A stretch of 10,254 nt of DNA from Clostridiales bacterium (GTDB lineage: Bacteria; Bacillota; Clostridia; Caldicoprobacterales; UBA3941): contig JAAYKZ010000005.1 of the NCBI GenBank assembly GCA_012522165.1, positions 1-10,254 on the forward strand, given 5' to 3'. A model generated the notes under the pieces. The model did no database searches. It worked only from the letters and a program-made list of their open reading frames with translations, and had not been told where the DNA came from. A program made the translations under genes and the position numbers. Below, piece after piece: positions 6,414-10,254 of the stretch. The stretch's first letter is position 1, and each line of letters begins with the position of its first letter.

Positions 6414-7590
6414 GATTTCTCCATTTTTCTACTGCCTTGTTTATTCTCTTTAGGCCCTCCTCCAAGGTAGCCCTAGGGCAGGCTATGTTTATCCTTAGAA
6501 AACCTTCACCACCTGGACCAAAATCCAATCCATTATTAAGACCTATCTTACCTTGTTCAATCATAAACCTGTGCAGAGTTTTTCCATCCATGTTAAGAGC
6601 TCTACAGTCCAGCCAAACCAAATAGGTACCCTGGGGTTTAGTAACTTTAATTTCAGGAATGTTGGTTTTGATGTATTTTATTAAATAATCAATATTGCCA
6701 TCCAAGTATTTAAGCAAATCTTCCAACCATGGCTCTCCATGGGTATAGGCAGCTTCCGTAGCTACAATGCCGAAAATATTGCTCATTGCTATTCCGATTC
6801 TGTTTATTGTTTTAAGAAAAGCAATCCTTAGCTTTGGATTGGGTATAATAACCGCTGATGTGGTTAGCCCTGGAATATTAAAGGTTTTGCTAGGTGCTAT
6901 ACAAGTAATAGAGTTTTGCTTAATATACTCTGACACAGTTGCTATGGGTATGTGATTATTTCCAGGCAGTATAAGGTCAGAGTGAATTTCATCTGACACC
7001 AACAATACTTGGTATTCTTCACACAGCTTTGCTATCCTCTCCAGTTCACTTCTAGTCCATACCCTACCTACAGGATTATGGGGGCTGCAAAGGATCATCA
7101 TCTTACACCCGGAAGCCATATGTTTCTCCAAGTCTTCAAAATCTATGGTATAATACCCGGAATTTTCAATAAGAGGATTAAGGGCTAAGGTTCTATCATT
7201 GTTTTTGACTACGGAGAAAAAAGGTGGATAAACTGGTGATTGAATAATTACAGAATCTCCAGGCTGGGTAAAGGACATAACAGCCAAGTTCAAAGACGTA
7301 ACTACTCCAGGAGAATATACAATCCACTCCTTTTTAATATCCCATCCATGCCTTTTTTTGACCCAATTAATAATTGATTCATGAAGAGATTCTGGTCGGG
7401 TAGTATAGCCAAAAATCCCGTGTTTGCTTCTTTTTTCTATACTTTCTAAAATAGGCTTTGGGCTGGCAAAATCCATATCTGCTACCCACATGGGAAGGAT
7501 ATCATCTGCGCCAAAACTTTTATCTAAATTGTCCCATTTTACACTATGGGTATTTCTGCGTTCTATTACTTTATCAAAATCGTAGACCAT
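6403..7590 (-). CDS. patB: MalY/PatB family PLP-dependent C-S lyase (cystathionine beta-lyase type)
   Basis: This 395-residue fold-type I aminotransferase-like enzyme probably cleaves the C-S bond of cystathionine, cystine or related substrates to pyruvate, ammonia and a thiol. Visible signatures are the family start (FDKVIERRNTHSVKWD), LPMWVADMDF (32-41), Y61 in GIFGYT, SPVYPPF (118-124), CSPHNPVGRVW (168-178, N172), SDEIHSDL (199-206, D200 contacting the PLP ring), the Schiff-base lysine K235 in APSKTFNIPGL, and R366 in FLRINIACPR binding the substrate carboxylate. Length and motifs are complete. GGAGG (complement of 7598-7602) lies 7 bases before the ATG. In some bacteria MalY also acts as a regulator, which cannot be judged here. 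It is transcribed from its own promoter just downstream of the serA terminator. Confidence 0.95.
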   Translation of the reverse strand: MVYDFDKVIERRNTHSVKWDNLDKSFGADDILPMWVADMDFASPKPILESIEKRSKHGIFGYTTRPESLHESIINWVKKRHGWDIKKEWIVYSPGVVTSLNLAVMSFTQPGDSVIIQSPVYPPFFSVVKNNDRTLALNPLIENSGYYTIDFEDLEKHMASGCKMMILCSPHNPVGRVWTRSELERIAKLCEEYQVLLVSDEIHSDLILPGNNHIPIATVSEYIKQNSITCIAPSKTFNIPGLTTSAVIIPNPKLRIAFLKTINRIGIAMSNIFGIVATEAAYTHGEPWLEDLLKYLDGNIDYLIKYIKTNIPEIKVTKPQGTYLVWLDCRALNMDGKTLHRFMIEQGKIGLNNGLDFGPGGEGFLRINIACPRATLEEGLKRINKAVEKWRNLNS

Positions 7591-7637
7591 TTAATAACCT
7601 CCATTGAATATAATTATGTTTATATAATTGTAGCTAT

Positions 7638-7666
7638 ATTGTATAACTTATTTTTATCCCTTGCAA
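7638..7666 (-). promoter_or_regulatory. Sigma-A type promoter for patB
   Basis: Read on the minus strand, TTGCAA (7661-7666) and TACAAT (7638-7643) are separated by exactly 17 bases, each with five of six consensus matches. The predicted start point is near 7630, giving a leader of about 40 bases with GGAGG close to the ATG. It lies just beyond the serA terminator, so patB should be an independent unit. Confidence 0.65.
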
Positions 7667-7678
7667 ATATAGTTGATA

Positions 7679-7716
7679 TAAAAGAGAAGCCGCTGATTAA
7701 TCATAATCAACGGCTT
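7679..7716 (-). terminator. Rho-independent terminator of the serC-serA operon
   Basis: On the minus strand a 13-bp stem AAGCCGTTGATTA/TAATCAGCGGCTT (7687-7716), with one G-U pair and a 4-base TGAT loop, is followed by CTCTTTTAT. It starts 13 bases after the serA stop. Confidence 0.85.
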
Positions 7717-7729
7717 AAATCCAGTTTAG

Positions 7730-8911
7730 TTATGAATCAAACTTTATAGTTCGAACCTTTATGATACCTGGGATGCAAGTGAGATGTTGCAGTGTTTCTT
7801 CTTTGATTTCAGTTTCTATATCGATAATGGTGTAAGCATATCCTCCCTTGCTTTTATTTATCATATTGGATATGTTTATATGCTCTGCTGCCAGGCATGA
7901 AGTAATTTGTCCTACCATGTTAGGAACATTTTTGTGAGCTAGAGTTATTCTTTGTATTGAATCAGCAGCAGGTGATAGTTCACACTCGGGATAGTTTACA
8001 GAGTTAGTGATATTTCCATATTCAAGATAGTTTCTAAGTTCGCTAACTGCCATATATGCACAATTTTCCTCTGACTCGGGAGTAGAAGCTCCAAGATGAG
8101 GAATAGCTATAATATTTTCTACACCTATGAGCTTTTCATTGGGGAAGTCGGTTACATATTTGCTAATATGACCGTTAGCTAATGCTTCTAGCAAGTCGTC
8201 GTCATTTACCAGTTGTCCTCTAGAGAAGTTCAATAAACGAACGCCCTTTTTCATTTTTGCGATAGTTTCCTTATTGACCATTCCCCGAGTGCTGTCTGTT
8301 AGGGGGATGTGGATAGATATATAATCGGAATCAGCCAAAAGATCATCCAATGTTTCAGCCCTGTGTATTCCTCTAGATAATTTCCAGGCTGAACTTACTG
8401 AAATGAAAGGATCATAACCAACTACTTCCATTCCAATAGCATGGGCGTCATTGGCTACCATTACTCCAATAGCACCCAAACCAATAATACCAATTTTCTT
8501 ACCTTTTATTTCAGGTCCTGCAAATTGGGACTTTCCTTTTTCCACCATAGCAGCTACATCTACATCGCTGCCTTTAAGGGAATTTACCCATTGAATTCCT
8601 TCTATAATTTTTCTAGAGGACAGCAATATCCCTGCCAGTACCAATTCCTTTACAGCATTAGCGTTAGCTCCAGGAGTGTTAAACACAACAATACCTTTCT
8701 CTGTATACTTATCTACAGGTATATTGTTTACTCCTGCTCCAGCACGAGCTACTGCTAGCAGGGAAGAGGGAACATCCATGTCATGCAAGCTATAGCTTCG
8801 GAGCAAAATGCCATGAGGATCTGATACATCTGAAGAAACTTCATATTTATTTTCTGGTAATAGCTTCAAACCTGTTTCGGAGATATTGTTGAATACTTTT
8901 ATCCTATACAT
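7730..8911 (-). CDS. serA: D-3-phosphoglycerate dehydrogenase with C-terminal ACT domain
   Basis: This enzyme oxidises 3-phosphoglycerate to 3-phosphohydroxypyruvate with NAD, the first step of serine synthesis. The 393-residue protein has a substrate-binding half (1-95, with ARAGAGVNNIPVD at 55-67), the NAD-binding Rossmann motif GIIGLGAIG (141-149) with the acidic D167 at the end of the next strand (VVGYDPF), and the catalytic triad of 2-hydroxyacid dehydrogenases: R231 in NFSRGQLV, E259 in DFPNE and H272 in IPHLGAST. Residues about 321-393 (ITLAHKNVPNMVGQITSCLA...VRTIKF) form an ACT domain, which in E. coli SerA binds serine for feedback inhibition. It lacks the intervening domain of the long SerA type. 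The ribosome site GAGGG lies 5 bases before the ATG, and the gap to serC is 25 bases. Confidence 0.96.
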   Translation of the reverse strand: MYRIKVFNNISETGLKLLPENKYEVSSDVSDPHGILLRSYSLHDMDVPSSLLAVARAGAGVNNIPVDKYTEKGIVVFNTPGANANAVKELVLAGILLSSRKIIEGIQWVNSLKGSDVDVAAMVEKGKSQFAGPEIKGKKIGIIGLGAIGVMVANDAHAIGMEVVGYDPFISVSSAWKLSRGIHRAETLDDLLADSDYISIHIPLTDSTRGMVNKETIAKMKKGVRLLNFSRGQLVNDDDLLEALANGHISKYVTDFPNEKLIGVENIIAIPHLGASTPESEENCAYMAVSELRNYLEYGNITNSVNYPECELSPAADSIQRITLAHKNVPNMVGQITSCLAAEHINISNMINKSKGGYAYTIIDIETEIKEETLQHLTCIPGIIKVRTIKFDS

Positions 8912-8936
8912 ACTAACCCTCTTTTCTTAAGTTTTG

Positions 8937-10019
8937 TTACTTATTTTCTAGCTCAAACTTCTTCATGAAATCTACTAGAGCTTTTACTCCTTCTATGGGC
9001 ATTGCATTGTAGATACTGGCCCTTATACCACCAACAGATCTGTGACCTTTGAGTGAGACTAGCCCATTTTGTTCTGCTTCCTTAATAAACTTAGCGGTTA
9101 GTTCCTCACTGGGCAATGTAAAGGTGACATTCATAATTGAACGATCTTTAGGATTAGCAGTACCTTTATACAGGCTGGAATTATCAATGCAATTATATAG
9201 AATTTTTGCTTTTTCTATATTGATTTTTTCTATCGCAGGAACCCCTCCTAGATCCTTTAACCATTCAAAGACCAGCTTGGCCATATATATGCTAAAGGTG
9301 GTAGGAGTATTGTATAATGAGTTATTATCAACATGCACTTTATAATCTAGCATAACTGGAGTTATATCCATGGCTTTTCCTACTAGATCTTCTCGGATGA
9401 TTACTATTGTAACACCTGATGGTGCAATATTTTTTTGGGCACCTGCATAAATTAGTCCAAATTTGGAGACATCATAGACTTCAGAAAGTATATTAGAGGA
9501 CATATCCGCTACTAGTGGAACATCCCCTGTATCAGGTAGCTTGGTATATCTGGTTCCATAGATGGTATTGTTGGTAGTAATGTGAAAATAATCAGCGTCT
9601 GGGCTGGCCTTCATAGAATCAACATCAGGTATATAGCTGAAGTCCTTATCCTTGGAAGAGGCAACTACATTTACCTCTCCATAGCGCTGGGCTTCTTGTG
9701 CTGCTTTCTTAGCAAAATTACCGGTAATAGCATAATCAGCCTTTTTGTTTTTGTTGAATAGGTTTAGAGGCACCATAGAAAACTGAGTGGTGGCCCCTCC
9801 CTGTAAAAACAAGACCTTATAGTTTTTTGGTATGCCCATTAATTCAATAAGCAATTCTTTAGCGCTATCAACGATGTCTTGGAAGGTCTTAGAGCGGTGG
9901 CTCATCTCCATGGTAGACATACCTGTGCCTTCATAATTTAATAGCTCTTTTTGAGCTTTTTCAAGCACAGGTAGGGGCAATGTAGATGGTCCCGGTGAAA
10001 AATTATACACGCGTTTCAT
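8937..10019 (-). CDS. serC: Phosphoserine aminotransferase
   Basis: This PLP enzyme converts 3-phosphohydroxypyruvate and glutamate to phosphoserine and 2-oxoglutarate, the step after SerA. The 360-residue product starts with the canonical MKRVYNFSPGPSTLP. It has MEMSHRSK (37-44), LQGGATTQF (72-80), the PLP-contacting region ITTNNTIYGT (147-156), ADMSSN (171-176), the Schiff-base lysine K196 in YAGAQKNIAPSG, and GHRSVGGIRASIYNAMP (325-341), where the arginines bind the substrate phosphate and carboxylate. The reading frame is open to an ATG at 10085, but the start at 10019 is chosen because AGGAGG lies 7 bases before it and the extra 22 residues are not family-like. It is first in the operon with serA. 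No serB phosphatase gene is in the window. Confidence 0.97.
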   Translation of the reverse strand: MKRVYNFSPGPSTLPLPVLEKAQKELLNYEGTGMSTMEMSHRSKTFQDIVDSAKELLIELMGIPKNYKVLFLQGGATTQFSMVPLNLFNKNKKADYAITGNFAKKAAQEAQRYGEVNVVASSKDKDFSYIPDVDSMKASPDADYFHITTNNTIYGTRYTKLPDTGDVPLVADMSSNILSEVYDVSKFGLIYAGAQKNIAPSGVTIVIIREDLVGKAMDITPVMLDYKVHVDNNSLYNTPTTFSIYMAKLVFEWLKDLGGVPAIEKINIEKAKILYNCIDNSSLYKGTANPKDRSIMNVTFTLPSEELTAKFIKEAEQNGLVSLKGHRSVGGIRASIYNAMPIEGVKALVDFMKKFELENK

Positions 10020-10026
10020 ATAAAAT

Positions 10027-10032
10027 CCTCCT
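10027..10032 (-). promoter_or_regulatory. Ribosome binding site deciding the serC start
   Basis: AGGAGG on the minus strand lies 7 bases before the ATG at 10019. This places the start 66 bases downstream of the longest possible frame. Confidence 0.85.
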
Positions 10033-10054
10033 AATACTTGTTGTAAATATTTAA

Positions 10055-10084
10055 TGAATGCATTATACAGGATAAATGCATTCA
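10055..10084. repeat. Perfect 10-bp inverted repeat in the serC leader
   Basis: TGAATGCATT (10055-10064) and AATGCATTCA (10075-10084) are exact inverted copies around a 10-base centre. The arm centres are 20 bp apart, about two helical turns, which suits a dimeric DNA-binding protein; as RNA it would form a hairpin about 35 bases before the serC ATG. A TATAAT on the minus strand (10062-10067) overlaps one arm, but no good -35 accompanies it. Confidence 0.6.
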
Positions 10085-10118
10085 ATATACCAGTTTACCA
10101 ACAAAGCATAGTAATATT

Positions 10119-10135
10119 AAGTTTTGCTCAAACTT
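10119..10135 (-). other. Small hairpin in the serC leader
   Basis: AAGTTT/AAACTT pair perfectly around a 5-base loop. There is no T-run after it in the minus direction. It may be chance in AT-rich DNA, or part of a structured leader together with the inverted repeat nearer the gene. Confidence 0.3.
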
Positions 10136-10180
10136 GTATGTCGCCTAAATCACAGTCAGTAGAGATGCATATAATAATAT

Positions 10181-10208
10181 ATTATACTATATATTTTAGT
10201 GAAGTAAA
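10181..10208 (-). promoter_or_regulatory. Candidate serC promoter with perfect -10
   Basis: On the minus strand TTTACT (10203-10208) and a perfect TATAAT (10181-10186) are separated by 16 bases. The transcript would start near 10174, giving a leader of about 155 bases before serC. Confidence 0.55.
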
Positions 10209-10228
10209 ACACTAAATTGGGTTAGTGT
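10195..10228. promoter_or_regulatory. Putative operator: three alternating TTAGTG/CACTAA half-sites over the serC promoter
   Basis: The plus strand carries TTTAGTG (10195-10201), CACTAAA (10210-10216) and TTAGTGT (10222-10228). The last two form a perfect 7-6-7 inverted repeat, ACACTAA/TTAGTGT (10209-10228); the first two form a 7-8-7 inverted repeat. These sites overlap the -35 elements of both candidate promoters. The layout is that of a repressor or activator site; the protein is unknown. Confidence 0.55.
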
Positions 10229-10231
10229 CAA
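10203..10231 (-). promoter_or_regulatory. Second candidate serC promoter with perfect -35
   Basis: On the minus strand a perfect TTGACA (10226-10231) is followed after 17 bases by TTTACT (10203-10208), four of six matches to a -10. The same TTTACT can serve as the -35 of the promoter just downstream, so the two promoters would overlap and compete. The rest of 10020-10254 shows no gene. Confidence 0.4.
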
Positions 10232-10254
10232 TATAAGTTCGCAAAATTCATCTA

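Noticed and set aside
7546..7749. Open frame of 67 codons on the + strand across the patB start and serA terminator
   Set aside because: It overlaps the patB N-terminus, promoter and terminator on the other strand, has no ribosome site and no protein-like pattern.
8441..8758. 105-codon open frame antisense to serA
   Set aside because: It lies wholly inside the well-supported serA gene and has a low-complexity, Ser/Tyr/Asn-rich composition typical of antisense frames.
10020..10254. T-box or other riboswitch controlling serC
   Set aside because: I found no T-box TGG-ACC-type sequence, no terminator hairpin with T-run and no recognisable riboswitch core in the leader.

Overview
This window is AT-rich, densely coded bacterial chromosome. 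It most likely comes from a low-GC Firmicute, probably an anaerobic Clostridia-type organism. The support is: strong AGGAGG-type ribosome sites, several TTG starts, a SipW/TasA-type secretion locus, an endospore-former-style RadC, a MalY/PatB C-S lyase and a compact serC-serA pair. No rRNA, tRNA, insertion sequence, CRISPR array or phage gene is visible. No gene-free stretch exceeds about 235 bases.

Left part (1-2349, + strand): a surface-protein cassette. It opens with the C-terminal tail of a membrane protein that looks like a SipW/ER-type signal peptidase. Two tandem TasA/camelysin-like secreted proteins follow; both carry the SipW-type signal ending in GGTMAWFT, and the second has a Cys/His-rich insertion. 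The fourth gene is a secreted protein with a Pro-rich stalk, a near-LPXTG motif (IPKTR) and a C-terminal membrane anchor. A clear rho-independent terminator closes the cassette. The likely job is to export, process and anchor fibre- or matrix-forming proteins.

Middle part (2407-6413, + strand): housekeeping genes. These are a DEAD-box RNA helicase with a DbpA-type RNA-binding tail (its motif II reads DEGD), a RadC/JAB protein, the repair enzyme MsrA, a 99-residue lipoprotein of unknown function and an RluA-type pseudouridine synthase. The spacing from radC onward suggests one transcript. The pseudouridine synthase gene overlaps the oppositely oriented patB gene tail to tail by 11 bases.

Right part (10254 back to 6403, - strand): serC (phosphoserine aminotransferase) and serA (phosphoglycerate dehydrogenase with ACT domain) form a serine-biosynthesis operon that ends in a strong terminator. 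Immediately downstream, patB has its own good sigma-A promoter. The serC upstream region (10020-10254) is rich in signals: overlapping promoter elements, a three-half-site inverted-repeat array laid over them, and a perfect 10-bp inverted repeat in the leader.

The best candidates for something not fully described are the SipW/TasA-like cassette with its unusual insertion and damaged-looking sorting motif, and the putative serC operator. The rest looks ordinary.
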